A stretch of 64,000 nt of DNA from Arthrobacter sp. MYb214. GTDB lineage: Bacteria; Actinomycetota; Actinomycetes; Actinomycetales; Micrococcaceae. The stretch covers positions 360,133 through 424,132 of the forward strand of contig NZ_PCPZ01000004.1 of assembly GCF_002979865.1 (NCBI RefSeq). The letters run 5' to 3'. Both the position numbers and the translations under genes were made by a program. The notes under the pieces were generated by a model. It was not told the origin of the DNA. It did not search any database and saw only the letters and a list, made by a program, of their open reading frames with translations. Shown one piece after another: positions 52,847 through 62,084 of this stretch (the first letter of the stretch is position 1; the number at the start of each line of letters is the position of its first letter).

Positions 52847-53836
52847 ATGACCCGCAAGATCACTCGCACTTTGTTGGCCCCAGCCGCGCTGCTTGCCGCC
52901 ACGGCCTTGGCCCTGACCGGCTGCGGCCAGTCCTCCGAGGCCTCCCAGGCGCCATCGTCCCCAGCGGCCGAAGGAACCCCGCTGAAGACCGTGGACCCGC
53001 AAGGCCACGAAGTTTCGCTGGAGCAGCAACCCGCCGCAGCCCTGGGTTTCTACACCACCGACGTGGATATCCTGACCATCCTGGAGGTGCCGCTGGCCGC
53101 TGAACAGCCGATTCGCGGCGACTCCGGCTTCACTACCTTCCCGGACTACTTCGACCAAGAAGCCTTGGAGGGGGTCACCCCGTTCGCCAACTACCCGGAA
53201 TTCAACTACGAGCGCGTCCTCGGCGCCGCCCCGGACTTCATCCTCAACGGCCTAGGGTATGACGCCGAGGTGCATGAGAAGCTCGCGGCCATTGCCCCGA
53301 CCTACACGACCAACGCCTTTGACGGTCAAACGTGGCAGTCGCACTTCGAGCGGACCGCCAAGGACCTCGACCGGCAGGCCCAGTACGACCGGTGGCTGCA
53401 GGACTACCAGCAGGCGGGTGCCGAAGCCAAAACCGCCATCGATGAAGCAGGAAACGGCGACCTGACCGTCGCCACCCTGGGGTACTGGGATGGCAAGGTC
53501 AACGTCGACTGCTACGCCTACCTCGAATGCGGAGTCTTTGACACCATTGGCCTGGAGACCACCGAGTTGAGCCGCGAAAAAGGCCTGTCGCTGAGCTTGG
53601 AGGAACTGGACCGGCTCAAGGACGTGGACGCGGTGTGGATGTCCACCGGCGTTGGCGAGGATGCGAAGGCCGAGCTGGACAAGTCCATCGCCTCCATGGC
53701 CAAGTCGCCCTACTGGAAGGATCTGCCCTTTGTGAAGAATGAGCGGATCTACACCTACAACATGGAAATGGCCTACGGTTCGCCGTCGGGCGCCACAGCG
53801 TTCCTGCAGCAGGTCCGCAGCGACCTCGCCGGATAA
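52847..53836 (+). CDS. Iron-siderophore-binding lipoprotein (FecB/FepB type)
   Basis: The 329-residue lipoprotein has a signal with lipobox LTGC (ATALALTGCGQ) and a class III periplasmic-binding fold: VDPQGHEVSLEQQPAAALGF at the start of lobe 1, then the NYERVLGAAPDFIL strand and a long linking helix, and lobe 2 with DAVWMSTGVGEDAKAELDKS. It captures ferric siderophore outside the membrane and hands it to the FecCD permeases. ATG 52847 has AAGGAT 7 bases before. It is the first gene of a five-gene operon under the likely DtxR box. Confidence 0.9.
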   Translation: MTRKITRTLLAPAALLAATALALTGCGQSSEASQAPSSPAAEGTPLKTVDPQGHEVSLEQQPAAALGFYTTDVDILTILEVPLAAEQPIRGDSGFTTFPDYFDQEALEGVTPFANYPEFNYERVLGAAPDFILNGLGYDAEVHEKLAAIAPTYTTNAFDGQTWQSHFERTAKDLDRQAQYDRWLQDYQQAGAEAKTAIDEAGNGDLTVATLGYWDGKVNVDCYAYLECGVFDTIGLETTELSREKGLSLSLEELDRLKDVDAVWMSTGVGEDAKAELDKSIASMAKSPYWKDLPFVKNERIYTYNMEMAYGSPSGATAFLQQVRSDLAG

Positions 53837-53979
53837 TCCAGACATGACCGCATCCGTCCGGCCCCGTCAAGTTTCCCGGCCGGACGGATACGGCCATTGC
53901 CTGCGCCTGAGCGCAGCTCAACCACCCCTCCTGCGTTCGCACTTCAAGCAGCCGACGCCCCCAGATTCAGGATCCTTTC

Positions 53980-54855
53980 ATGGAAATTTTTGAAGCAACC
54001 GTGCAATCCACCCGCCTGCTCTCGCCTACGCTGAAGCGGCTGCGCTTCGCAGTGCAGGGCTTCACCAGCACGGGGGTCGGCGACGAATATGTTCGCCTGT
54101 TTTTCCCGCATACCGAGGACCGCAGCCTGCTGTGCCTTCCGGTAGCCGATGGGGATACCTGGCGCACGCCTCCGGGGCAGCCGGACGCGCCAATGCGCAC
54201 CTACACCATCCGCGACTGCGGCGAGGGGTGGATCGATATCGATTTCGTGGTCCATGACGGAGGCATTGCCGCCGCGTGGGCACTGGCCGCCGAACCAGGA
54301 GACCGGATCGGATTGAACTCACCGACCGGGCTGTACGATTGCCCGCCGGAAGCAACCTCGCAGGTGCTGATCTGCGACCTGACCGGGCTGCCGGCCGCGG
54401 TACGGCTGGTGGAACTGACCGGTGAACAGGTGCGCACCGAGCTGGTGGTGGAGATCCCGGATGAGGCCTCGCGCCTGGACCTGTCGGGTTTGCCGAACCT
54501 GGGCGTGCAGTGGATTGTGGCCGGAAACGGCGTGGCCCCCAGCGTGTTGCCCAAGGTGGCACGCAAGGCGGTTGAGGCGGCGGCCGGATCGGAAACCCGC
54601 CCGTACGTCTGGGTGGCCGGGCAATCCGCTGCGCTGCGTGAGATCCGCAAGATGCTGCACCGGGAACTGCGGTGGCCAAGCACCCAATACAAGGTGATTG
54701 GCTACTGGGTCGAGCAAGCCGAGAAGTGGCGTGCCCAGTGGGATGCCTTGGATGCCGGTATAAAGGAGGCCCTTGATGCCCTCTGGGACAGCTTCGAAGA
54801 CCACGACGAGGCATTGATCGCATACGAGTCCGAACTTGCACGCCTGGGGCTCTGA
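53980..54855 (+). CDS. Siderophore-interacting FAD reductase (SIP)
   Basis: The 291-residue protein is a ViuB/SIP-type flavin reductase: an N-terminal FAD-binding barrel with MRTYTIRDCG (FAD isoalloxazine site) and DFVVHDGGIAAAWALAAEPG, and a C-terminal NAD(P)-binding domain with YVWVAGQSAALREIRKMLH and YKVIGYWVEQAEKW. It releases iron in the cytoplasm by reducing the ferric siderophore. In mycobacteria this domain is fused to IrtA; here it is a separate protein between binding protein and permeases. ATG 53980 follows AGGATCCTTTC. Confidence 0.92.
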   Translation: MEIFEATVQSTRLLSPTLKRLRFAVQGFTSTGVGDEYVRLFFPHTEDRSLLCLPVADGDTWRTPPGQPDAPMRTYTIRDCGEGWIDIDFVVHDGGIAAAWALAAEPGDRIGLNSPTGLYDCPPEATSQVLICDLTGLPAAVRLVELTGEQVRTELVVEIPDEASRLDLSGLPNLGVQWIVAGNGVAPSVLPKVARKAVEAAAGSETRPYVWVAGQSAALREIRKMLHRELRWPSTQYKVIGYWVEQAEKWRAQWDALDAGIKEALDALWDSFEDHDEALIAYESELARLGL

Positions 54856-54860
54856 GCACG

Positions 54861-55970
54861 GTGGCAACCACACGGGATCCCGGGCTGTTGCTGGCCCCAC
54901 CCGGCGCAGCACCACCGGGCAGCGCGGCCGGTACCGATGCGGACCAGCGGCACCGGGTGCTGGTGGGTTCACCGGGAGCCAAGCTGGTATGGCTTGCCGG
55001 CCTGATTGCCCTGTTGGCGTTCACGGTGCTGTGCTCGCTGGCCTTCGGCAGCCGCCAGATCGACCTGTCCGTGGCCTGGCAGACCATCACCAATCCCTCC
55101 TTCAATACCGATGAGGCGCAGGTCATCCGGCAGTTGCGGGTTCCACGTACGGTCCTGGGCGTTCTGGCCGGGGTCGCGTTGGGCGTAGCCGGGGCCCTGA
55201 TCCAGGCGCTGACCCGCAACCCGCTGGCGGATCCAGGCATCCTGGGCGTCAACGCCGGAGCCCAATTCTCCTTGGTGATGGCAAGTTTTGCTTTCGGTTC
55301 GCTGAGTGTGCTCGGTGCCATCTGGTGGGCCTTGGGCGGTGCGCTCGCCGCAACCTTGGCGGTATACGGATTAACCCTCTCCAAGGGAGGACGCGCCGCC
55401 GACCCGTCGACCTTGGTGCTGGCTGGTGTGGCCTTCGGCGCGGTGCTGTCGGGGATCACCACCGCGCTGGTGCTGCTGCGTCCGCAGATTTTCGACATGA
55501 TGCGGGTATACACCGCAGGAAATCTCAACGGCCACGAGCTTCCAGCAGTGCTGCTGATTGTCCCCTTCGTGGCAGTGGGCCTTGCCATCGCGCTGTGCTG
55601 CGCCGGGTCGCTGAATGCGATTGCCCTGGGGGATGCTCCGGCCAAGGCGCTGGGCGTGCGCATCGCCCCGGTGCGGATCGCGGTCATCGCCGCGGTGACA
55701 TTGCTCTGCGGCGCGGCAACCGCGCTGGCAGGCCCGATTGGTTTCGTCGGACTCATGATTCCGCACGTGGTGCGCTGGCTGTTTGGCGTGCAACAGGGCT
55801 GGATCCTGATTTTCACCATCGTCCTGGCCCCTGTGCTGCTGCTTGGTTCCGACATCCTGGGCCGGGTGATCCTGCCCAATGCGGAGGTCTCGGCGGGAAT
55901 CATCACCGCCTTTGCCGGTGCACCTGTGCTCTTGGCCTTGGCCCGGCGCAAGAACGCGAGTACCCTATGA
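54861..55970 (+). CDS. FecCD-type siderophore ABC permease, first subunit
   Basis: The 369-residue protein has about nine membrane segments and FecCD motifs: QLRVPRTVLGVLAGVALGVA, IQALTRNPLADPGILGVNAG, GNLNGHELPAV-type periplasmic loop and the cytoplasmic coupling region LGDAPAKALGVRI, then GPIGFVGLMIPHVVRWLFGV. It forms half of the membrane pore that imports ferric siderophore. GTG 54861 starts five bases after the SIP stop; the end overlaps the next gene. Confidence 0.9.
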   Translation: MATTRDPGLLLAPPGAAPPGSAAGTDADQRHRVLVGSPGAKLVWLAGLIALLAFTVLCSLAFGSRQIDLSVAWQTITNPSFNTDEAQVIRQLRVPRTVLGVLAGVALGVAGALIQALTRNPLADPGILGVNAGAQFSLVMASFAFGSLSVLGAIWWALGGALAATLAVYGLTLSKGGRAADPSTLVLAGVAFGAVLSGITTALVLLRPQIFDMMRVYTAGNLNGHELPAVLLIVPFVAVGLAIALCCAGSLNAIALGDAPAKALGVRIAPVRIAVIAAVTLLCGAATALAGPIGFVGLMIPHVVRWLFGVQQGWILIFTIVLAPVLLLGSDILGRVILPNAEVSAGIITAFAGAPVLLALARRKNASTL

Positions 55971-57067
55971 ACCTCAAGCCCCTGATCCCAGCACCGGCTG
56001 AGGCAGCCGGTGGGCGTGTGCAAGGGTGCCAGGTGCCAACCGGACGACGGGAAGTGCGGATCGGTCGTGGCCGTTGGAGTTGGCGGCTTGATCGCACCTC
56101 GCTGCTGGTGGGTACGGCCCTGGCCCTGTGCGGGCTGCTGGTTGGGCTCATATCCCTGGCCCTCGGGGATGTGCGTGTGCCGATGGACCAGGTGATTCCC
56201 GCGCTGCTGGGAAACTCCGAGCACCGTTATGAAGTGGTGGTCCGCGACTGGCGGCTGACCCGGGTGGTCCTGGCACTGGCATTCGGATTCGCCCTCGGAA
56301 TCTCTGGTGCACTCTTCCAATCGTTGACCCGGAACCCCCTGGGCAGCCCGGACGTGATTGGCTTCAGTTCGGGGGCTTACACCGCGGCGCTGGCGCTGAT
56401 GCTTTTCACCACCGCGAGTGCCGCACAGATTGCCGTGGGTTCCATTGCCGGAGGCCTGGCGGCCGCGGCATTGGTTTTCATGATCGCCAGCCGCAACGGG
56501 ACCACAGGGTTCCGGCTCATTGTGGTCGGTATTGGCGTTGGCGCCATGCTGGCCTCGGCCAACACGTTCATGCTGTTGGCAGCTCAACGCCAGGTAGCCA
56601 TGTCTGCAGCGGTATGGGGTGCTGGTTCGCTGAACTCGGTCGGCAATGCCGTAGTGGGTCCTTCGCTGCTGGGCATTGGCATTTTCGCGCTTGCCGCGGT
56701 TCTGCTGCAACGCCATGCCCGGATCCTGGAATGCGGAGATCCGCTGGCCATTTCGCTGGGCGTGAATGCCAAGCTGGTGCGCGCGTCGATGGTGGTTGTA
56801 GGAGTTGGCCTGGTGGCGGTGGCCACCGCGGCGGCTGGGCCGATCGCCTTCGTGGCCCTGGTGGCCCCGCAGATCTCGGCCCGGCTCAGCGGCCGTGCCG
56901 AGCTGGACCTCGTTCCGGCTGGATGCTTCGGAGCGTTGCTGCTGGTGTCGGCGGACACCGTGGCACGCATAGCTTTCATGCCGATCCAGCTGCCGGTCGG
57001 CATTGTGACCGTCTGCCTTGGCGGAGTGTATTTGATTTGGCTATTGATAAGGGAGAGTCGCGCATGA
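55967..57067 (+). CDS. FecCD-type siderophore ABC permease, second subunit
   Basis: The 366-residue protein repeats FecCD features: RDWRLTRVVLALAFGFALGI, SGALFQSLTRNPLGSPDVIG, a GAGSLNSVGNA-type segment, the coupling region AISLGVNAKL-like and AGPIAFVALVAPQISARLSG. ATG 55967 overlaps the previous stop (ATGA). It completes the heterodimeric permease of the operon. The N-terminal cytoplasmic 40 residues (AGGRVQGCQVPTGRREVRIG) are longer than usual. Confidence 0.9.
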   Translation: MNLKPLIPAPAEAAGGRVQGCQVPTGRREVRIGRGRWSWRLDRTSLLVGTALALCGLLVGLISLALGDVRVPMDQVIPALLGNSEHRYEVVVRDWRLTRVVLALAFGFALGISGALFQSLTRNPLGSPDVIGFSSGAYTAALALMLFTTASAAQIAVGSIAGGLAAAALVFMIASRNGTTGFRLIVVGIGVGAMLASANTFMLLAAQRQVAMSAAVWGAGSLNSVGNAVVGPSLLGIGIFALAAVLLQRHARILECGDPLAISLGVNAKLVRASMVVVGVGLVAVATAAAGPIAFVALVAPQISARLSGRAELDLVPAGCFGALLLVSADTVARIAFMPIQLPVGIVTVCLGGVYLIWLLIRESRA

Positions 57068-57951
57068 GCGCATTGGGAACCGAACCCGCTCAGCAGGCAG
57101 CCGACGCGGTAAGAGCGGGTATGGTGGCGCGGAAGCCAGCGCCTCGGCTTGAGGTGCAGGGGGTGCAGCTGGGATATGGCCGTGAGCCAGTCATCGATTG
57201 CCTCGATGCGTCCTTCGAAGCGGGCAAATTCACCGCGATCATCGGGCCCAACGGCTGCGGCAAGTCCACGCTGCTCAGCGCGCTGGCCAGGTTGCTGAAG
57301 CCCATGGCCGGCCGGGTGCTGCTGGATGGCAACCCCATCGCATCCTACAAGCCCAAGGCCTATGCACGGGAAGTGTCGCTGTTGAGCCAGCAAGCCATCG
57401 CTCCCTCGGGGATCACCGTTGCCCAGCTGGTAGCCCGCGGCCGCTTCCCGCATCAGAAGCTGCTGGCCCAGCATAGCGAGCAGGATGAAGCGGCGGTCCA
57501 CGCTGCACTGGCCGCGACCGGAACCCTTCCCTTGGCCACCCGCCGGCTGGCCGAGCTTTCCGGCGGCCAGCGCCAGAGGGTCTGGGCGGCCACCACCTTG
57601 GCCCAGCAGGCACCCATTCTGCTGCTGGATGAGCCGACAACCTATCTGGATGTCGCCCATCAGGTGGAGCTGCTGGACCTGTTCGCCCGGCAACGCGATG
57701 CGGGAAAAACCGTGGTCGCGGTGCTGCACGACATCAATCAGGCAGTGCGATACGCCGACACCGTGGTGATGATGCGTGGCGGAAAGATACTGGCTTCCGG
57801 CGCACCAGAAGATGTCATTACGGCGCAGAGCCTTGGCGAGGCATTTGGCGTGCACTGCGAGATTCACCCCGATCCGGTGACATCCGGTCCGATGATGGTC
57901 GCCGTCCCCGGCAGGCTGCGTCACGAGTCCGCGCCGAAATCAGTCGATTGA
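57064..57951 (+). CDS. Siderophore ABC transporter ATP-binding protein (FecE/FepC type)
   Basis: The 295-residue ATPase has Walker A FTAIIGPNGCGKSTLLSALA, signature LAELSGGQRQRVWAATTLAQ, Walker B ILLLDEPTTYLDVAHQ and switch His in VAVLHDINQAVRY, all typical of FepC. It powers the FecCD pair. ATG 57064 overlaps the preceding stop, and it is the last gene of the iron operon. The first 30 residues (ALGTEPAQQAADAVRAGMVA) precede the usual family start. Confidence 0.92.
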   Translation: MSALGTEPAQQAADAVRAGMVARKPAPRLEVQGVQLGYGREPVIDCLDASFEAGKFTAIIGPNGCGKSTLLSALARLLKPMAGRVLLDGNPIASYKPKAYAREVSLLSQQAIAPSGITVAQLVARGRFPHQKLLAQHSEQDEAAVHAALAATGTLPLATRRLAELSGGQRQRVWAATTLAQQAPILLLDEPTTYLDVAHQVELLDLFARQRDAGKTVVAVLHDINQAVRYADTVVMMRGGKILASGAPEDVITAQSLGEAFGVHCEIHPDPVTSGPMMVAVPGRLRHESAPKSVD

Positions 57952-58188
57952 TAGCTCGGATCCGGGGTGGCCCACGGCGCAAGATGCTGCCATGGGCAAG
58001 AACCCGGTCGCTTGGTTGAGCCTTGGTGGGGGAGTTTAGAGACCATCCCATGAACCGGGCTGGATACAAGCCTCCTGACTGCTTGGGAACCGGTCCGGAT
58101 AGCCGGGGCTCTTGGTGCGCAAATTTGGCTGACGGGGTAGTTCCCGCAGCCTTTTGTGCAGTGGTCAAGCGCCGCGGGCTGGCATCAG

Positions 58189-59406
58189 CTACCGGGATCG
58201 CCGAGCGGACTCGAAGGGCGAGTTCTTGCGCGAAAGCAGCAAGGTCAGCATTGCCCCGAGCAGCGCGAAGCCTGTGGTCAGCAACCAGGTGGCATTCCAG
58301 CCGCCGGTGATTGTGGCCATGGATGCCAGCAGCATCGGGCCGGTGAAGTTGCCGATGTTGAAGATCTGCTGGGTCAAGCCCATCGAGGCAGGGGCCGAAC
58401 CGCCGGGCGGAGCCAGATCGACCACCACGCGGGTCATGGTGGTCGGGATGGCCGCTCCGGCCAGCGAGAAGAAGCCAACGCAGATCATCTGGATCCACAG
58501 CAACCCAGGCGGGTAGTCGAAGGCGAAGGTGCAAAACGATGCCAGGGACATCAGCGCGAAGCCGGCTAGCAGCAGCGTGCGCCCATTGGCGCCACGCTGG
58601 AGCAGCCCTCCGCAGAGGATCGCGCCCACCGCGTTCAGCCCGCCCACCACGGCAGAAGCCAAACCACCGGCCACCGGATCCAGGCCGAATTCCTCGTAGA
58701 TGGTGGGCAGGAACCCCACTACTGCCATCCATTGCACCGTGTAGCAGCCGAAAATCAGGCCGCTGATCCACACGCGCGATGCCCGGGCGGTGATGGCGAT
58801 GCGCCGGGCGGCCTCACGCAGGGCCGCCGATCCGGCGGGTTCATCCGCACCCACGAACTTGAGGATCAGCGGAATCGGCAGCAGGGTGATGAACGCGAGG
58901 ATGCCCCACCACAGGTGCCATGACAGGTGCTGGAGCACCAGCGCCGTGGAGAAGACCCCGATGAAGGTGGCCATGCCCATGTAGGCGGCCCACCACCCCA
59001 CGGCCATGTTCAGGTTCCGGATGGGGGCATGGAGGCGCACCAGCCCCGGCCCCATGACGGTCGCCATGATCACGCCCGCCCCTTCCAGGACGCGGGTGGC
59101 CAGCAGCAGCGGCGCGCTGGGGGACAAGGCGCCCAGTGCGCTGCCCAGCACCAGCAGCAGCAAGCCGAGGACCAGCGTTCGGCGCTGGGAGATGACTTCC
59201 GAAAGCAGGGAAACGGCCAGGCCGCCGGCCATGCCGGCTACCTGCACCACGCCCAGCAGCACGCCGGAGAAAATCAGCGAGAAGCCCAGTTCGTCCTGGA
59301 TCACGGTCAGCGCGGGGGCGAGCTTCCAGATGTGCAGGCCGGCCATCACGCCGGAGGCTACGATGATGATCCAGGCCGCGTTGGTCCGCTGCTGGACCTG
59401 TTCCAT
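58189..59406 (-). CDS. MFS transporter (CynX/NarK-like)
   Basis: The 405-residue protein has 12 membrane segments with MFS features: AAWIIIVASGVMAGLHIWKL (TM1), GFSLIFSGVLLGVVQVAGMA (TM2), SEVISQRRTLVLGLLLL (the G-x-x-x-D-R-x-G-R-like loop), GAGVIMATVMGPGLVRLHAP (TM4/5). It resembles drug or anion porters. The substrate is unknown. ATG 59406 begins MEQVQQRTNAAWIIIV; the longer frame to 59583 has no family match. It is convergent with the iron operon but not part of it. Confidence 0.82.
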   Translation of the reverse strand: MEQVQQRTNAAWIIIVASGVMAGLHIWKLAPALTVIQDELGFSLIFSGVLLGVVQVAGMAGGLAVSLLSEVISQRRTLVLGLLLLVLGSALGALSPSAPLLLATRVLEGAGVIMATVMGPGLVRLHAPIRNLNMAVGWWAAYMGMATFIGVFSTALVLQHLSWHLWWGILAFITLLPIPLILKFVGADEPAGSAALREAARRIAITARASRVWISGLIFGCYTVQWMAVVGFLPTIYEEFGLDPVAGGLASAVVGGLNAVGAILCGGLLQRGANGRTLLLAGFALMSLASFCTFAFDYPPGLLWIQMICVGFFSLAGAAIPTTMTRVVVDLAPPGGSAPASMGLTQQIFNIGNFTGPMLLASMATITGGWNATWLLTTGFALLGAMLTLLLSRKNSPFESARRSR

Positions 59407-59871
59407 TTTGGCTTGCACTGCCGCCGATGCCTCCTCGCATAGGACGCGCCAACTGGTGCTCGGCGCTACTGTCCACTTCGGATTGTGGCACGGGCCGGGC
59501 AGCGATCCGGCATTCGTGTCATTGAACGGGAATCCCTGCCGGCGGCACTCCGGGCTGGATCCACTAGCCCAGGGTGAATTCACGCGGCCGCAACCTGCGC
59601 GTCGTTGAGCTTACCCGTGGCCTCGCGGAAATCCAGGTCGGCGCGGTCCAGTCCTGCGGCAGATTGAACGAAGAAAATTCGATTTCCGTTTGAGCGTGTA
59701 GTGGGCTTCTTTAAAGCGCAAAACGCTTATTACGCATTAAGCGAACCGATACTGAGCGATCCAAGTTTGGACCAACGGGGGATTGGGCTGTGTCCTGAGG
59801 GCGTCGCGAAGTGGCGAACGTTAAACTGCAACGAGAGTTAACTTCCTCAACATCGTAAAGAAGTAAAAATA
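59407..59871. other. Intergenic region
   Basis: No gene is supported. From about 59660 the sequence becomes AT-richer. An inverted repeat CGCTTA (59724-59729) / TAAGCG (59738-59743) may be an operator for the small gene that follows. Confidence 0.45.
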
Positions 59872-60129
59872 ATGATCGCAAGAAGCATCGATCCCCGCTA
59901 CCCGCATGAAGAGGAGTTAGCACCTGCCTATCGCGTTGATTTTTGGGAACAGGATGGCGCAAGCGACGAATGGCGACTTACTGAAGTCACAGATATTCAC
60001 GAAGTAATTGACTGGGTTAATTCAAATTCGAGTGGGCGAGAAGCATCAATTTGTATTGAATACTCGCATTCGAGCGGGATAGAAAATACCACGGTGCTTC
60101 TTCGTCTAAGCGGCCCAGAACCAGCTTAA
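59872..60129 (+). CDS. Small unknown protein of AT-rich composition (85 aa)
   Basis: The 85-residue protein opens MIARSIDPRYPHEEELAPAY and continues RVDFWEQDGASDEWRLTEVT, with alternating strands and an SICIEYSH segment near the end. Its codon use is clearly AT-richer than neighbours (many AAT, TTA, ATA-type codons), suggesting later arrival. AAGAAG lies about 8 bases before ATG 59872. No family is recognised. Confidence 0.6.
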   Translation: MIARSIDPRYPHEEELAPAYRVDFWEQDGASDEWRLTEVTDIHEVIDWVNSNSSGREASICIEYSHSSGIENTTVLLRLSGPEPA

Positions 60130-60509
60130 TCAAGGACGCGTGAAGGATCTGGATTGTGCATTCGTCAAATGCTCGAAGCCGAGAATCACGCAACTTCAGA
60201 GATTCTACGCATGCTGACTTAACCGATTGGTTAAGGCGGTGTATTTTTGCCCAGTGCAGCGCCCCCAGGATCTGGGTCTGGCACATGCCAAACGACTTAG
60301 GGCACCTAAGTTGATAGCTTGCTCCGTCTCGCAGCGTCTGGTTACCGGGATTGGTCCGGAAGCCCATAATGCAAACACCTTGTGCACAGGCGGGTCTGAC
60401 GTTCAGAAGCGAGCTGAGAGTTCGCCGATATTTCCCGGGCGTTGCATTGCAGCACGAGTCCTCGGAGTAGTTTGGAGGCCAACCCGGCCGATCAAGCTCA
60501 GGAGGAATG
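60130..60509. other. Intergenic region with hairpin CTTAACCGATTGGTTAAG
   Basis: No gene found. The perfect inverted repeat at 60218-60235 (7-bp arms, GATT loop) may end the small upstream gene or act as an operator. The 3' part leads to the strong GGAGG ribosome binding site at 60501-60505. Confidence 0.45.
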
Positions 60510-61007
60510 ATGTTCCGGCACAGTTCGTCCCGCACCCGGCAAGTGAAGGCAGCAGCGGCTCTTGGATGCGTCTTCATGGCGACAGCCTGCTTCCCAGCGG
60601 TGCCGGTGGACCCCGAAGGAACCCTGGACACGGTTCGTTCCGGGACACTTCGGGCCGGAGTATCTCCTGCTTCGGATTTCGTGGAAATCCGGGATGGAGT
60701 ACCCCAGGGCGCCGAACCAGCGCTCATAGAAGACTTTGCCCAGCATGCAGGTGCCGAAATCCAATGGACCATTGGTGGCGAAGAACAGCTAGTGAAGCAG
60801 GTGGAAGCAGGCCAGCTGGATTTGGTGGCGGGAGGCATCACCTCCAAGACGCCGTGGTCGGAAAAGGCTGGAGTCACTCGTCCCTACACGACCGCCATTG
60901 ACGCCAAGGGCAAGGAAAGGAAAATAGTCCTGCTCGTGCCTCCAGGCGAAAATGCTTTCCTGTCCGAGCTGGAGTACTTCCTGGACCAGACGCAGGAGAT
61001 GCCATGA
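60510..61007 (+). CDS. Compact solute-binding-protein-like lipoprotein coupled to a cation transporter
   Basis: The 165-residue protein has a lipoprotein-like signal (AALGCVFMATACFPA) and then the first lobe of a family-3 solute-binding protein (TLDTVRSGTLRAGVSPASDF, EPALIEDFAQHAGAEIQWTI, KQVEAGQLDLVAGGITSKTP). Normal members have about 250 residues and a second lobe. Here the chain goes from ITSKTPWSEKAGVTRPY to the final helix NAFLSELEYFLDQ. The stop overlaps the start of the cation-transporter frame (ATGA), so they may work together. AGGAGG precedes ATG 60510; ATG 60507 is the adjacent alternative. Confidence 0.7.
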   Translation: MFRHSSSRTRQVKAAAALGCVFMATACFPAVPVDPEGTLDTVRSGTLRAGVSPASDFVEIRDGVPQGAEPALIEDFAQHAGAEIQWTIGGEEQLVKQVEAGQLDLVAGGITSKTPWSEKAGVTRPYTTAIDAKGKERKIVLLVPPGENAFLSELEYFLDQTQEMP

Positions 61008-61965
61008 AAAACGCTGCCGGAACGCACTTGCCTCCCGAGCAACGCGAACTCATGGCGCGCGCTGCGAAGCTCGAGTGGATCAGCATCGGATACACGGCGC
61101 TCACCATTACCTTGTGGCACTAGTGGTGGGAAATTCGCAGGCCATGCGCACAGCGTGGATCGAAGACATGCTCTCAGTCCTGCCGCAGCTGGCCTTTTTG
61201 GCATCACTGCAGTTCACCCGGAGGGCTCGTCGGCGCTCGCACCCCTACGGCTACCACCGGTCCATGGGAGCCGGGCATCTGGTCGCAGGAGTGGCGTTGC
61301 TGGTCGTCGGAGCGATGCTCGCGTACGAATCGGTATCGGCTCTGGTTAAACTGGAGCACCCGACCATCGGAACCATGAACCTGTTTGGCCATACGGTATG
61401 GCAAGGATGGATCATGATGGCGGTCATGGCGCTGATCGCGGCACCGGCCGTGGTGCTGGGACGGTTGAAAATCAAGATTGCCCAACCGCTGCACAATAAG
61501 CTGCTCTACGCCGACTCCAAGATGGCCAAGGCCGACTGGCAGACCAATGCTGCTTCGATCGTCGGTGTCGCCGGAATCGGCGTTGGATTGTGGTGGCTTG
61601 ATTCCACCGCGGCGCTGGTGATCGCTGCCGGCATTCTCAAGGACGGCTGGGACAGCACGAAGTCCGCAACCTCGGATTTGCTGGATCGCCGTTCCAAAGG
61701 TGTCGACGGCACGGATCCGCACCCGCTGATCCCGGCCATGGAGGAACAGCTCCATGCCCTGGATTGGGTTCGCACTGCGGGATTGAGGGTCCGCGAACTC
61801 GGCCAGGTCCAGCACACGGAAGCGTTCATCGTTCCGGAATCCGATACCGTGACGCTTGCCCAATCCGAGGAAGCGCGGAAAGTGCTAGAGGGAACCGACT
61901 GGAAAGCGTATGACGTGGTGGTGACGATAGTTCCCGAGCTGCCTGAGTTCCTCAAGCAGGGCTGA
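61004..61965 (+). pseudogene. Cation-diffusion-facilitator transporter with a frameshift
   Basis: ATG 61004 opens MKNAAGTHLPPEQRELMARA, AKLEWISIGYTALTITL and then hits TAG at 61119-61121. The next frame continues directly VALVVGNSQAMRTAWIEDML, HPYGYHRSMGAGHLVAGVAL to the stop at 61965, the expected CDF order. One missing base after 61114 (TTG then TGGCACTAG where TTGGTGGCACTAG would restore the frame) explains the break. The rest (a C-terminal domain with LRVRELGQVQHTEAFIVPES) is intact. The mutation may be real or a sequencing error; if real the transporter is inactive. Confidence 0.75.
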
Positions 61966-62084
61966 AATTCGAGGTCTAGGCCCCCGCCTGGAGCGCAGTG
62001 GAAGCACGGCGATCCGGCGAGGAAAACCGGCGAGGCAGGGTGCTGGCGCTGGAGCTAGCAGCCCGCCTCGGCTGCCCCGCCGGA

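Noticed and set aside
54062..56716. Minus-strand open frame of 884 codons opposite the SIP and permease genes
   Set aside because: Antisense to the strongly supported siderophore operon; sequence is low-complexity Thr/Pro/Arg/Ala with no ribosome binding site or domain.
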